This document shows, piece after piece, positions 31,810-40,966 of a stretch of DNA of 64,000 bases. This stretch comes from JAHEFU01 sp020440645. GTDB taxonomy: Bacteria > 4484-113 > JAFGCY01. Within the stretch, counting starts at the first letter, position 1, and every line of letters starts with the position of its first letter. The stretch covers positions 1 to 64,000 of the forward strand of contig JAGRNR010000001.1 in NCBI GenBank assembly GCA_020440645.1. The letters are read 5' to 3'. The translations under genes and the position numbers were made by a program. Under the pieces are notes generated by a model. The model did no database searches, was not told the DNA's origin, and worked only from the letters and a program-made list of their open reading frames with translations.

Positions 31810-34800
31810 TTATGCTCCACCGTAGACAGCTTCCACACTGGCCTGAGAGGTGTCAAGGTCCTGGCTGGTGCCATCTGCCCAGACTATTCGCAGGCTCTTC
31901 ACGCTATCCCCATCAGGAATGCTGAATGACACGGGCTGCACCGCACTGCTGAGGTAACCCTGCCCCGCCTGGATCCACTCGGTGAGTTTTCCGCCATTGG
32001 CCAGTTCGAGCTCCACGCGCGAGCCAACTCCGGCCGGATTGGTGACCGGGCCTTTCACACTGACCAGCTGGAAACCATGTGCAAACACAGTGTTTGCAAC
32101 TGCGGGCTTGCCGTTGGTTCCAGAAATCAGGATGCTGCCATGTCCGTCCCTGCGAGTAATCGGAAGTGCACCGCGGCCTTCACCATAGGAAAAGATTCCG
32201 GATTCATGCGGTTCAATCGTCCGGAACGATCCATCTGCATTGCGCAGGACGACGGTACCGTAACCATTGATCCAGCGCGAAGTCTCAGGCTGGCAGGCAT
32301 AGAAGTTGTCATTGAGGAACAGGTCCAGCTGGCCATCACCATCAAAGTCCTCTGCCACGATCCCGAACACCGGTGACAACTGTGCCATGTTGGGCAGGTG
32401 TTCACTGCGGAAGTGCAAGCCTCCGTCATTCCAGAAGATGCTTGTGTACAGCTCTTCCGCTTCAAAGCGTTCCTTGACGTTCTCCAGCGGGCCGTAAATA
32501 TCGGTGAAGTTGGCATGTGCGAACTCATCCCAGGTCGGGAACTTCTGCGGGATGGTGTTGATCGCGTAACCGGAGCAGCTGCGGCCACGGCCAGGCAGTG
32601 CTGTGCCATCACCGCCGAACTTGACTTCGACTATGTCACGGGTGCCGTTGTTGTCGAAGTCCTGCGCGGCGATAGTCATCGGTGCTTCTGTCGTTGCCTT
32701 GTACTTATTGTTCTTGCCCCAGTTTCCGCCAATGATGTCCGGATCGCCATCATTGTCCATGTCAGCGATCGTGAAGCTGGCCCACATGCCACTTGGGGAG
32801 ATTGCCACCGGCTCAGCGAACGCCTCACCGGTATTGCGCATCACGCTGATGTTGCCGAAATCTTCGCAGGTGATGATATCCTGCATGCCGTCGCCGTCGA
32901 TATCACAAAACTGGGCATCACTGAAGCGTCCGCTCATGCCGCGGCCAGCGGTCCATTGTGCGGTGGCATCAGAGAAGTTGCCACTGCCGTCATTGGCAAG
33001 GATCAGCGCAGGAGCACTTGAAAGGAAGCTGAACGGAACCTGGCGGGCACAGATCAGCAGGTCAAGGTCATTGTCACCGTCGATGTCGGCTGCGGCGGCG
33101 GCACCACTGCTGAAGCTTGTGCCGGGCAGCTTGATTTCCTGCATGCCTGACTCCAGGTTGAGGAACAGGCGGTCCTGCAGCAGGTTCGGGTCGCTGGTCT
33201 CGTTGCCGCCACTTGTGATCAGCAGGTCGGTGCGTCCATCCCCATTGGCCTCAAAGGCGAGCACCGCCATCGCTTCGCTGCCGACGGGCATCAGGTCGTT
33301 GAAGGCCGGGCTGCTGACGAAGTTGCCATCGTCCCGTCCATTGAACAGGGCCCCGGGTGACTGTGTGCTGCCCGCGAAGTAGACATCGGTGTTGCCATCC
33401 AGGTTGAAGTCAGCCATCGCTGCACCACCGCCCAGGGTACTGCGCAGCAGCGGCAGCAGCGGTTCGAGCTGGTATTCCTTGTCGCCGGTATAAACCTCGC
33501 TGCGCAGGTAGTTAAGCGACTCACGCTCGAACATCGGCTGGCTGTTATCCGCTTCAGGGGCGGTCGCATTGTGGCGGTTGATCACGTAGTGCATGCCCCC
33601 CGCCAGGTTCATTTCAGTCTGCACCTGACCGTCAGGCCAGATGATCTCGAGCTTGTCGACCTGCTTGGCCTCACCGATGCTCATGTAGGCCCGGCTGCTC
33701 TCTCCGCTGCCGTATCCGCGGCAGAGGATCACATGCTGGGTATATTCCTTGTCACCGCACCACGCATGCAGCTTAGCACCGACGGCCTGCGGGTTCTTGC
33801 CGTCCTGGCGCAGGTCGAAGCTGACGTTGCTGCCCTTGAGGGTCAGGTCGTTGCGCATCACGGCCGGGGCTTCGCCTGTGTTGTTGACAATGATGTCAAG
33901 GTCTCCGTCGTTGTCAAAGTCCTGGATCACGGCGCCGACGCCGATCGTCTCATCAGTGATGCCCCATTCATCCGAGGTGCGCTTGTACTTCAGTGGCTCC
34001 TCCGCGGTGAACATCACATCCACCTTCTCAAGCTTGGGGTGCTGCAGGATCCAGTTGTCAATCTCATCCTGGCTGGCACCGCTGCGTGACATGCGGTCCA
34101 TCTCGGACAGCATGTCCCAGTCAGCGCTGATGCTCTGGATGTAGCCGTTGGTGGCGAACAGCTCAGGAATGCCGTCATTGTTGAAGTCATTGATGCGGCA
34201 GGACCAGGTCCACTCGGTTGCCTTGGTGCCGGTGTACTCAGCGATCTCCGACATCCAGCCGCCACCGCGGTTGAGGTACATCGAGTTCTGCATCATCTGG
34301 TGCGGCTGGTAGTAGATCAGGTAGTCCCGGAACAGGTACATGTCTCCGGAAGCCTTCTTCGACTCAACATAGCCATTGGGGGCCATGTCACCAACCCACA
34401 CATCCATCAGTCCGTCACCATTCAGGTCGCCGGCATCGGATCCCATGCTGTAGAAGCTGGTGCGGCGCAGCATGTCGCGGGAGTGATCTGTGAAGGTGCC
34501 GTCGCCATTGTTGATGTAGTACCTGTCCGGAGTCTCGAAGTCTCCGGATACGAACAGGTCGGTGAATCCGTCCTCGTTGTAATCACAGGCCAGGGCCTGC
34601 AGGCTCTCCGTTACATCCCGCACACCGGCTGCTTCCGTGTTGTCCGTGAAGTGCCCGGTGCCGTCGTTGATCAGCAGGTAGTCATACTCCGGACGCATGT
34701 GCGGCTTGCCGATCTCGTCCAGGTAGTAGATCTTCTCGTACTCAGGAGTCAGCACGGGACGGCCATCAGGTCCGTCCATCACCTCAAAGCCTTCCCGCTG

Positions 34801-35475
34801 CTCAGCCGTCATGAAGTCCGGCGCGCGGAAGTCACGGTTGTTGCAGATGTACATGTCGAGATCGCCATCGTTCTCAACGTCGAAGATGGCAGCACTGATG
34901 GTGCTCTTACCCAACACTGCATTGCGGGCCACACCTTCCTCGGTGAACTTGCCGCTGCCATCATTCATGAAGAGCTTGTTGCCATTGGCTCGGACCGCGA
35001 CCCACAGGTCCTGGTCACCGTCTCCGTCGACATCAAAGAAGATGGCTCCGGAACTGACAACGCCTTCCACGGAAATGCCATCACCGCTTTCAGCCGTCAC
35101 GTCGGTGAACCTGAATCCACCATCATTGCGGTACAGCGCATTGCCGTTCTCGATACCCAGGATGTAGAAGTCGATGTCTCCATCGTTATCGTAGTCAGCA
35201 CTGGCTATGCCAGCCTGGGTATAGATGTCCGACAGCAGTGCAGCACGTGAATCAGCCTTGTTCACGAAATCAATGCCGCTCTGGTCCGCGGTAAGGAAAG
35301 TGAACTTGCCGGTGCTCTGGGACTCAGGGGCCGAATACGCTGTTGCGGTAATGTGGCTACCCAGGTCAGTCGGGTTACCGGTAGCGGCAGGCTGGCCCTG
35401 CTTGCCGCTATCCGTGCAGGACTGGCAGGCCAGCACGGAAATCAGGATGAACGAAAGTATGAGCGAATATCTCAT
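31810..35475 (-). CDS. Giant VCBS/FG-GAP lipoprotein with ASPIC/UnbV domains
   Basis: About 1221 residues. Lipobox SVLACQSC near residue 15. Many FG-GAP/VCBS calcium loops (SADYDNDGDIDFYILG, FFDVDGDGDQDLWVAVR, QDFDNDGDLDIIVNN, AEDFDGDGQLDLFLND) predict two or more seven-bladed propellers. Two ASPIC/UnbV modules: SSRAYMSIGEAKQVDKLEII with WPDGQ (middle) and SLRIVWADGTSQDLD at the C-terminus. Surface-exposed, Ca-binding; ligand unknown. Start at ATG 35475, which gives a lipoprotein signal; the longer open frame does not. Monocistronic, with a leader of about 75 nt. Confidence 0.92.
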   Translation of the reverse strand: MRYSLILSFILISVLACQSCTDSGKQGQPAATGNPTDLGSHITATAYSAPESQSTGKFTFLTADQSGIDFVNKADSRAALLSDIYTQAGIASADYDNDGDIDFYILGIENGNALYRNDGGFRFTDVTAESGDGISVEGVVSSGAIFFDVDGDGDQDLWVAVRANGNKLFMNDGSGKFTEEGVARNAVLGKSTISAAIFDVENDGDLDMYICNNRDFRAPDFMTAEQREGFEVMDGPDGRPVLTPEYEKIYYLDEIGKPHMRPEYDYLLINDGTGHFTDNTEAAGVRDVTESLQALACDYNEDGFTDLFVSGDFETPDRYYINNGDGTFTDHSRDMLRRTSFYSMGSDAGDLNGDGLMDVWVGDMAPNGYVESKKASGDMYLFRDYLIYYQPHQMMQNSMYLNRGGGWMSEIAEYTGTKATEWTWSCRINDFNNDGIPELFATNGYIQSISADWDMLSEMDRMSRSGASQDEIDNWILQHPKLEKVDVMFTAEEPLKYKRTSDEWGITDETIGVGAVIQDFDNDGDLDIIVNNTGEAPAVMRNDLTLKGSNVSFDLRQDGKNPQAVGAKLHAWCGDKEYTQHVILCRGYGSGESSRAYMSIGEAKQVDKLEIIWPDGQVQTEMNLAGGMHYVINRHNATAPEADNSQPMFERESLNYLRSEVYTGDKEYQLEPLLPLLRSTLGGGAAMADFNLDGNTDVYFAGSTQSPGALFNGRDDGNFVSSPAFNDLMPVGSEAMAVLAFEANGDGRTDLLITSGGNETSDPNLLQDRLFLNLESGMQEIKLPGTSFSSGAAAAADIDGDNDLDLLICARQVPFSFLSSAPALILANDGSGNFSDATAQWTAGRGMSGRFSDAQFCDIDGDGMQDIITCEDFGNISVMRNTGEAFAEPVAISPSGMWASFTIADMDNDGDPDIIGGNWGKNNKYKATTEAPMTIAAQDFDNNGTRDIVEVKFGGDGTALPGRGRSCSGYAINTIPQKFPTWDEFAHANFTDIYGPLENVKERFEAEELYTSIFWNDGGLHFRSEHLPNMAQLSPVFGIVAEDFDGDGQLDLFLNDNFYACQPETSRWINGYGTVVLRNADGSFRTIEPHESGIFSYGEGRGALPITRRDGHGSILISGTNGKPAVANTVFAHGFQLVSVKGPVTNPAGVGSRVELELANGGKLTEWIQAGQGYLSSAVQPVSFSIPDGDSVKSLRIVWADGTSQDLDTSQASVEAVYGGA

Positions 35476-35557
35476 TGTCTGCGTAACTCCATCAAGCTTC
35501 AGCCGGTCCGCTTGCAATGGAAGAAAAGGAGGGAATGGAAGCGGCCCGTTAACTTAC

Positions 35558-35563
35558 ATTCTA
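35558..35563 (-). promoter_or_regulatory. -10 element TAGAAT, VCBS lipoprotein gene
   Basis: Minus-strand TAGAAT about 83 nt before ATG 35475. The -35 region is not convincing. The 266-bp gap 35476-35741 also holds the tRNA-Gly promoter. Confidence 0.4.
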
Positions 35564-35689
35564 CTGAAAAGTAGCGCTCTTGAACACAAACCGGCTGCTT
35601 TTTGAATAATCAATTTGCTACCGATTTTAAGATATCAATAGCACTAGTGAACATTTGCAGCTCATCTGGTAGCACCACGCAAATTATGC

Positions 35690-35695
35690 TATACT
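35690..35695 (+). promoter_or_regulatory. Extended -10 TGCTATACT, tRNA-Gly
   Basis: TATACT preceded by TGC, about 46 nt before the tRNA; predicts a 40-nt 5' leader to be removed by RNase P. Confidence 0.55.
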
Positions 35696-35741
35696 TTGCC
35701 TCCCCCAAATCCGCGGGAGCAATCCCCGGCATACGGAGCAG

Positions 35742-35816
35742 GCAGGAGTAGTTCAGTGGTAGAACACCACCTTGCCAAGGTGGGGGTCGCGGGTTCGAAT
35801 CCCGTCTCCTGCTCCA
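35742..35816 (+). tRNA. tRNA-Gly(GCC)
   Basis: Cloverleaf closes: acceptor GCAGGAG with CTCCTGC, anticodon stem around loop TTGCCAA (anticodon GCC at 35774-35776), T arm with GGTTCGAATCC. CCA is encoded (35814-35816). Sits 90 bp before trigger factor. Confidence 0.97.
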
Positions 35817-35863
35817 TTTCCCACATCCCGTGCGCGCTTGCGTGCAACCAGCTTCTCCGATGG

Positions 35864-35869
35864 TAGAAT
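35864..35869 (+). promoter_or_regulatory. -10 element TAGAAT, tig
   Basis: TAGAAT 37 nt before ATG 35907. Independent of the tRNA upstream. Confidence 0.5.
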
Positions 35870-35906
35870 CTTCGGCCTTAGATCTATCCAATTCCCGGTG
35901 GTTTCA

Positions 35907-37247
35907 ATGTCTGACGCTACGCTGATTTCCCGTGAGAACAACATCGCGCACATCCAGGTGCTCATCAGTGCCGAGGATGTCGGCCGTCACTACAGGTCCT
36001 TCTACAAGGACATGGCCAAGCGCTTCAACATTCCCGGCTTCCGCAAGGGCAAGGTACCCTCGAACGTGCTGCGCCAGAAGATCGGCAAGGAAACGGTGGA
36101 TGAGAATGTGGGCAGCATGCTGAAGGACTTCGCTATCCAGGTCGGGCTGCGCAAGCTCAACCTGATCCCGCGTGCCGGAACCCCGCAGTGGCACAGCGAA
36201 CCTGAAATCAATGAGGACATCGAGCTCAACTATGAAGTGAGCCTGCCCGTCCTACCGGAAGTGAAGCTGCCTGACTTCAGCAAGTTTGAGATCACCGTAC
36301 CAAAGCTGAATGTGAATGACGCAATGAAGGACCGCTACCGCGAACGCCTTTCCGAGCGCTTCACTGAGTGGGAAGAAGCCGATAAGGCATCCGAGATCGG
36401 CGGAGGGATCCTGTTCAACTTCACGTCCACCAACGCGGAGTCAGGAGACGAAACCCCTTTCAAGCACAATGAAATGCGTTATGTGATCGGGCGCGAAGGT
36501 AACCTGCCGGGCTGGGACACAGAGCTGACCGGCTTGAAGGCGGGCGAGGAAAAGACCTTTGAATATGACATGCCGGAGAACTTCGCTGACTTGCGTGTGG
36601 CTGGCAAGAAGCTCAACATCAAGGTCAATGTCGACAAGGTGTTTGACCTGAACGAACCTGAGTTCACCGAAGAGTTCGTGACAGACAAGCTGCGCATGGA
36701 ATCTCTTGAGAAGTTCAACGAGTTCGTCACCGAGAGCCTCAACCAGGAGACTGATATCCAGTTCGAGCAGAACAAGCAGGACCTGGTCATGCAGAAAGTG
36801 CTGGCTGAAATGGAGACCGACATCTCCGATGACATGATCAACGATGAGATAGACGGTCTGGTGCAGGAGAATGAGCAGACCCTGCGCCGCTATGGCTCCA
36901 GCCTGGACGAGTACCTCAAAGAGAAGGGCCAGGACCTGAAGGAGTTCCGCGAGTCCCTTGCCGACACCGCCGAGCGCAAGATCAAGCTCTTCCTCGCCGT
37001 GCGTGAAGTCGCCGCAGAAAACAACATTCAGGTCACCAACCAGGACATGCAGAACTTTGCCCTGCGACTGATGCGTGAACAGGGCCTCGAAGTCGAGCAG
37101 ATCCAGCAGCTTCTGAACAACCGCGACTGGGTGAACCAGGCCCATTACCAGATCACCAGCGAAAAGGCGGTCCGCTTCATGGCGGACCAGGTCGTGGTGG
37201 ACGTCGACGAGAAGGAATACGACGAGGCTGAGGCTTCAGCCGAGTAA
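35907..37247 (+). CDS. tig: Trigger factor
   Basis: 446 residues. Ribosome-bound chaperone. N-terminal ribosome-binding domain (about 1-120) with the signature FRKGKVPSNVL (the usual GFRxGKxP loop, here IPGFRKGKVP); PPIase domain (about 165-250, EIGGGILFNFTSTNAESGDE, with GWDTELTGLKAGEEKTFEY); C-terminal helical arms (about 255-440). Start at MSDATLISREN; the open frame runs back into the tRNA and is not real there. The clpP/clpX genes often downstream are not present. Confidence 0.95.
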   Translation: MSDATLISRENNIAHIQVLISAEDVGRHYRSFYKDMAKRFNIPGFRKGKVPSNVLRQKIGKETVDENVGSMLKDFAIQVGLRKLNLIPRAGTPQWHSEPEINEDIELNYEVSLPVLPEVKLPDFSKFEITVPKLNVNDAMKDRYRERLSERFTEWEEADKASEIGGGILFNFTSTNAESGDETPFKHNEMRYVIGREGNLPGWDTELTGLKAGEEKTFEYDMPENFADLRVAGKKLNIKVNVDKVFDLNEPEFTEEFVTDKLRMESLEKFNEFVTESLNQETDIQFEQNKQDLVMQKVLAEMETDISDDMINDEIDGLVQENEQTLRRYGSSLDEYLKEKGQDLKEFRESLADTAERKIKLFLAVREVAAENNIQVTNQDMQNFALRLMREQGLEVEQIQQLLNNRDWVNQAHYQITSEKAVRFMADQVVVDVDEKEYDEAEASAE

Positions 37248-37276
37248 CGGAGCCACCCTGAAACCGGAGGAAGGCG

Positions 37277-38092
37277 ATGAACTATCTGCTTTGCATGTTG
37301 TTCCTGATGCTTGCAGTGAGCACTGCTCGCGCTGAGGACGATGTGCTGGCCAGCCTGCCCGGCTGGAAATTCGAGCAGGCCATGGCCCTTAAGGAGGTCC
37401 CGGAGCCAAGTGGCCTCTGCTATTACCCTGTACATGACAGTTTGTTCATCGTTGATGATGGGGCAGCTGACCGAAAGCCCGCCGTCTATGAAATCTCGCT
37501 GACTGGTGAAGTGCTGCAGAAGCTTGAAATCGGTTATGACCTTGAAGGAGTCTGCTACTGCTCTGCAGACGGACTGGTATATGTTGCCGACGAAAATGAG
37601 GAGCGCATCTACAGCATCAATCCCGATGAGCTGTCGCTGGTGGAGACATATCGAATCAGCCGCATGCTGGATGGGAAGGAAGTGCTCGAGGCAGGAGGCA
37701 ATGGTTTCGAGGGAATTGAATACATTTCTGCCGGTAATGGGGACTGGAGTGACTGTTTCATCCTGCTGAACCAGGATGATCCGCATTCCCTGCTGGCGGT
37801 CCGCCGTGCAGAGATGGTGCCTGAGTCCAATGGCGAGACCGCTGCTCTTGCGCGTTGGGACATCGCAAGAATCAATGCAGGCTCGCTGCACTTTGATGAT
37901 GCAAACAACCAGCTATGGGTAGTGCACTCATGGATGAATGTGATGGAGATCTGGGACATCGGAAGCATGGAAGTCCTTGCATGGGAAGTTGTCCCCGGAG
38001 CAGCCCAGGAAGCGGTGGCCATTGATGGCGTTGGCCGCTTGTGGATCGGCAGCGATAGCGGAGGCATCGCGAGCTACACAGCTGTGGACTGA
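37277..38092 (+). CDS. Exported SdiA-regulated-type beta-propeller protein
   Basis: 271 residues. Signal peptide (about 1-19, LLCMLFLMLAVSTARA). The mature part follows the SdiA-regulated/phytase-esterase-like propeller pattern: EPSGLCYYPVHDSLFIVDD, GYDLEGVCYCSADGLVYVAD, GFEGIEYIS. No catalytic residues can be assigned. CGGAGGAAGG gives a strong ribosome-binding site; 30 bp after tig, so cotranscription is possible. Confidence 0.8.
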   Translation: MNYLLCMLFLMLAVSTARAEDDVLASLPGWKFEQAMALKEVPEPSGLCYYPVHDSLFIVDDGAADRKPAVYEISLTGEVLQKLEIGYDLEGVCYCSADGLVYVADENEERIYSINPDELSLVETYRISRMLDGKEVLEAGGNGFEGIEYISAGNGDWSDCFILLNQDDPHSLLAVRRAEMVPESNGETAALARWDIARINAGSLHFDDANNQLWVVHSWMNVMEIWDIGSMEVLAWEVVPGAAQEAVAIDGVGRLWIGSDSGGIASYTAVD

Positions 38093-38119
38093 GCTCCGCC
38101 CTGCCCGCTCCCCAACCGA

Positions 38120-38125
38120 TATAAT
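38120..38125 (+). promoter_or_regulatory. -10 element TATAAT, leaderless GTG start of hutI
   Basis: TATAAT, six bases, GTG 38132. Confidence 0.65.
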
Positions 38126-38131
38126 CGCTGC

Positions 38132-39406
38132 GTGATTGACCTCCTGATCAAGCCGGCTGGCTGCCTGATAAGCATGGCCGGCGCATCCGACAGCCCCAGA
38201 CGTGCGGCCCAGATGGCTGAACTCGGAATGCTGCGCGATGCTGCGGTCGGCATCAACTCAGAAAGTGGCCTGATCGAATATGTCGGTCCGGCGTCTGCTG
38301 TTCCGGCAATGCAGCTCCACCCGGATTGTGAGGTTTTTAATGCACGCGGGCGGGTTGTGATGCCGGGCTTTGTTGACAGCCATACGCATCTGGTCTTCGG
38401 TGGCGACCGTGCTGATGAGTTCTACAAGCGTGCTGCCGGAGTATCCTATGCGGAGATTGCGAGCCAGGGTGGTGGTATCCGCAAGACCATGGAAGCCACG
38501 CGTGCAGCCTCTTCAAAGGAACTGTTCGAGTCAGCTTGGCAACGCTACCTGCGCCTGCTGGAGAACGGTACAACGGCCGTGGAGTGCAAGAGCGGATATG
38601 GCTTGAGTGCAGAGAGCGAAAGACTCTGCATGCAGGTCATCCGTGATCTTTCCCGCAAGACCCCCGGCGTGTTCATGCGGACCTACATGGGTGCGCACCT
38701 GATTCCGCCGGACTTTGCCGAGCGCAGGATGGAGTACGTGGAGCAGGTGGCAGGTGAACTGGCATACTTCCACGGAAAGGACCTGTGTGATTTCTATGAC
38801 ATCTTCGTGGATCCACTGGCCTTCAGCCAGCAGGAAGCGCAGGTGATAGTAGACAGGGGACGCGAGATCGGCATGAAGCTCAGGCTGCACGCCGATGAGT
38901 TCGGCGATGACGGCACTGCAGCCTGGGCAGTTGCCAACAAAGCGATTTCCGCTGACCACCTTGGTGGCATCGGAGATGCGGGAATCACGGCACTCGCTGG
39001 CAGCGATACGATAGCGACACTGCTACCGGGAACTATGTTCTTCAGTGGGCATGGTGAGTACGCACCTGCGCGGAAGATGATTGATTCAGGCTGCGCGGTT
39101 GCACTTGCCACTGACCTGAACCCCGGCAGCAGCCTGATGTACAGCCTGCCATTGGTGATGACACTTGCCGTGCTGGAAATGAAGATGACGGCGGCTGAAT
39201 GCCTGAATGCGGTGACTATCAACGCCGCCCACGCACTTGGCCTGGCAAAGCAGATCGGGAGTCTCGAAGTCGGCAAGCAGGCTGACATCCTGATCCTCGA
39301 CTGTGAGACACCCGAAGAGATTGCCTATCAGGTGGGCACAAACCTGGTAAGTGATGTGATCGTGAATGGTGAACTGATAAAGCGTCACGGTGTGATGCTC
39401 TTCTGA
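38132..39406 (+). CDS. hutI: Imidazolonepropionase
   Basis: 424 residues. Third step of histidine degradation: opens imidazolone-5-propionate to N-formimino-L-glutamate. Amidohydrolase fold: metal motif DSHTHLVFGGDRADEF (about 82-97), ASQGGGIRKTM, ECKSGYGL, LHADEFGD, ATDLNPGSS. GTG start 6 nt after a TATAAT box with no ribosome-binding site. First gene of hutI-hutH-SDR. Confidence 0.97.
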   Translation: MIDLLIKPAGCLISMAGASDSPRRAAQMAELGMLRDAAVGINSESGLIEYVGPASAVPAMQLHPDCEVFNARGRVVMPGFVDSHTHLVFGGDRADEFYKRAAGVSYAEIASQGGGIRKTMEATRAASSKELFESAWQRYLRLLENGTTAVECKSGYGLSAESERLCMQVIRDLSRKTPGVFMRTYMGAHLIPPDFAERRMEYVEQVAGELAYFHGKDLCDFYDIFVDPLAFSQQEAQVIVDRGREIGMKLRLHADEFGDDGTAAWAVANKAISADHLGGIGDAGITALAGSDTIATLLPGTMFFSGHGEYAPARKMIDSGCAVALATDLNPGSSLMYSLPLVMTLAVLEMKMTAAECLNAVTINAAHALGLAKQIGSLEVGKQADILILDCETPEEIAYQVGTNLVSDVIVNGELIKRHGVMLF

Positions 39407-39436
39407 CAACGGGGAAATCGAATACTGGAGATGGGA

Positions 39437-40966
39437 ATGACTGAAGTGGTGCTCCGCGGCAGGAGCCTGACAATTGAGGACGTGGTGTCTGTTGCGAGGC
39501 ATGGTGCTTCACTCAGCATCGGCTTAGAAGTTGAGGATGCCATCAATCGCGCTCGTGAACTGGTGGAGAAGATGGTGCGTGACAACGTACCGGTCTATGG
39601 CGTGACAACCGGCATCGGCGAATTCGCAAGGGTGCGGATCGACCCCGAGGACTGCGAGGAACTGCAGCGCCGCATCATCCGCAGCCACTGTGCGAGCACA
39701 GGTGATGTCCAGCCGGCGGAGGTTGTCAAGGCGGCGATGCTGCTGCGGGCCCATACCCTGACGCGTGGACATAGCGGAGTGCGCCGGAAAGTGATTGACA
39801 CCTACGTAGAGATGGTCAACCGAGGTGTCATTCCGGTGGTCTATGAAAAGGGCAGCGTCGGCTGCAGCGGAGACCTGTCCCCGCTCAGCATGCTGGCGCT
39901 CGCCATCATCGGTGAGGGTGAGGCCTTCTATGAGGGTGAGCGGATGCACAGCGCAGAGGCCATGAAGCGTGCCGGGCTGGATGTGATCAACCCCAGTTAT
40001 AAGGAAGGACTGGGAATGATCAACGGCACCCAGATGATGGCCGGCGAGGCCTGCCTGCAGCTGGTGGACACGATCAAACTCTACAAGCATGCCCTGCTGG
40101 CCTTTGCGATGGCCCTCGATGCCCTCCGCGCGGTGCAGCTGCCATATGACCCACGCGTGCATGCGATCCGTCCCTACCATGGCGCACAGGCCACAGCTCG
40201 TGCGCTGCGCCAGCTGTGGGATGGCAGCGGCATCATTGCCAATGGCACAGGCAAGGTGCAGGACGGGTACTCGATGCGCTGCACCCCACAGGTGATGGGG
40301 GCCAGCATCGACACCTTCCACCATGTGCGCAGCCAGGTCGAGACGGAGATCAATTCCGTGATCGACAACCCGCTGTTCTTCCCGGATGACGACGCCTACC
40401 TTGCCGCCGGCAACTTCCACGGACAGCCGCTCGCGATGGCGATGGACTTCCTCGCGATTGCCACAGCCGAGGTTGCCAGCCTGTCCGAGCGGCATACCAA
40501 CCGCCTGCTGAACCCTGCCCTGTCCAACGGCCTGCCTGACTTCCTCGTCGAGGGCAAGGGCCTCAACAGCGGCCTGATGGTGGCGCAGTACACCCAGGCT
40601 GCACTGTGCAGTGAGAACCGGATCTACAGCCACCCGGCTGTCGTTGACAACGTCAGTGTCAGTGCGGACCAGGAAGACCATGTGAACATGGGCCCTGTTG
40701 CGATCCGCAAGTACAAGGAAATGCTGAAGAACACGCAGACTGTGATTGCGATCGAGATGCTGTGTGCGGCCCAGGCGATGGATTTCCGCAGACCCGACGT
40801 GCCGGGCAAGGGAACGGGGCCGGCCTTCGAGGAGATCCGCAAACATATTCCATTCATGGCAGATGACCGGCCGCTGCAGGTAGACATCCTGAAGATGAAT
40901 GAGCTTCTGGACAGTGGCGAGGTTCTGGCGGCAGCTGAAGCGGCAGCCGGCGAGATCATGCTGTGA
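39437..40966 (+). CDS. hutH: Histidine ammonia-lyase with a Cys-Ser-Gly MIO triad
   Basis: 509 residues. Deaminates histidine to urocanate. The electrophilic MIO group is normally made from Ala-Ser-Gly; here GSVGCSGDL gives Cys143-Ser144-Gly145 (TGC at 39863-39865). Other active-site residues are kept: Tyr in VYGVTTGIGEF, His in SHCASTGD, Asn in MINGTQ, QDGYSMRC, GNFHG, and QEDHVNMG. Two ATGs are in frame; GGAG at 39427-39430 is 6 nt before ATG 39437, the better spacing, while ATG 39431 directly abuts it. The stop overlaps the SDR start. hutU is not in the window. Confidence 0.93.
   Translation: MTEVVLRGRSLTIEDVVSVARHGASLSIGLEVEDAINRARELVEKMVRDNVPVYGVTTGIGEFARVRIDPEDCEELQRRIIRSHCASTGDVQPAEVVKAAMLLRAHTLTRGHSGVRRKVIDTYVEMVNRGVIPVVYEKGSVGCSGDLSPLSMLALAIIGEGEAFYEGERMHSAEAMKRAGLDVINPSYKEGLGMINGTQMMAGEACLQLVDTIKLYKHALLAFAMALDALRAVQLPYDPRVHAIRPYHGAQATARALRQLWDGSGIIANGTGKVQDGYSMRCTPQVMGASIDTFHHVRSQVETEINSVIDNPLFFPDDDAYLAAGNFHGQPLAMAMDFLAIATAEVASLSERHTNRLLNPALSNGLPDFLVEGKGLNSGLMVAQYTQAALCSENRIYSHPAVVDNVSVSADQEDHVNMGPVAIRKYKEMLKNTQTVIAIEMLCAAQAMDFRRPDVPGKGTGPAFEEIRKHIPFMADDRPLQVDILKMNELLDSGEVLAAAEAAAGEIML

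Noticed and set aside
35772..35906. N-terminal extension of trigger factor
   Set aside because: The open frame runs back into the tRNA-Gly; homology and the TAGAAT at 35864 place the start at 35907.
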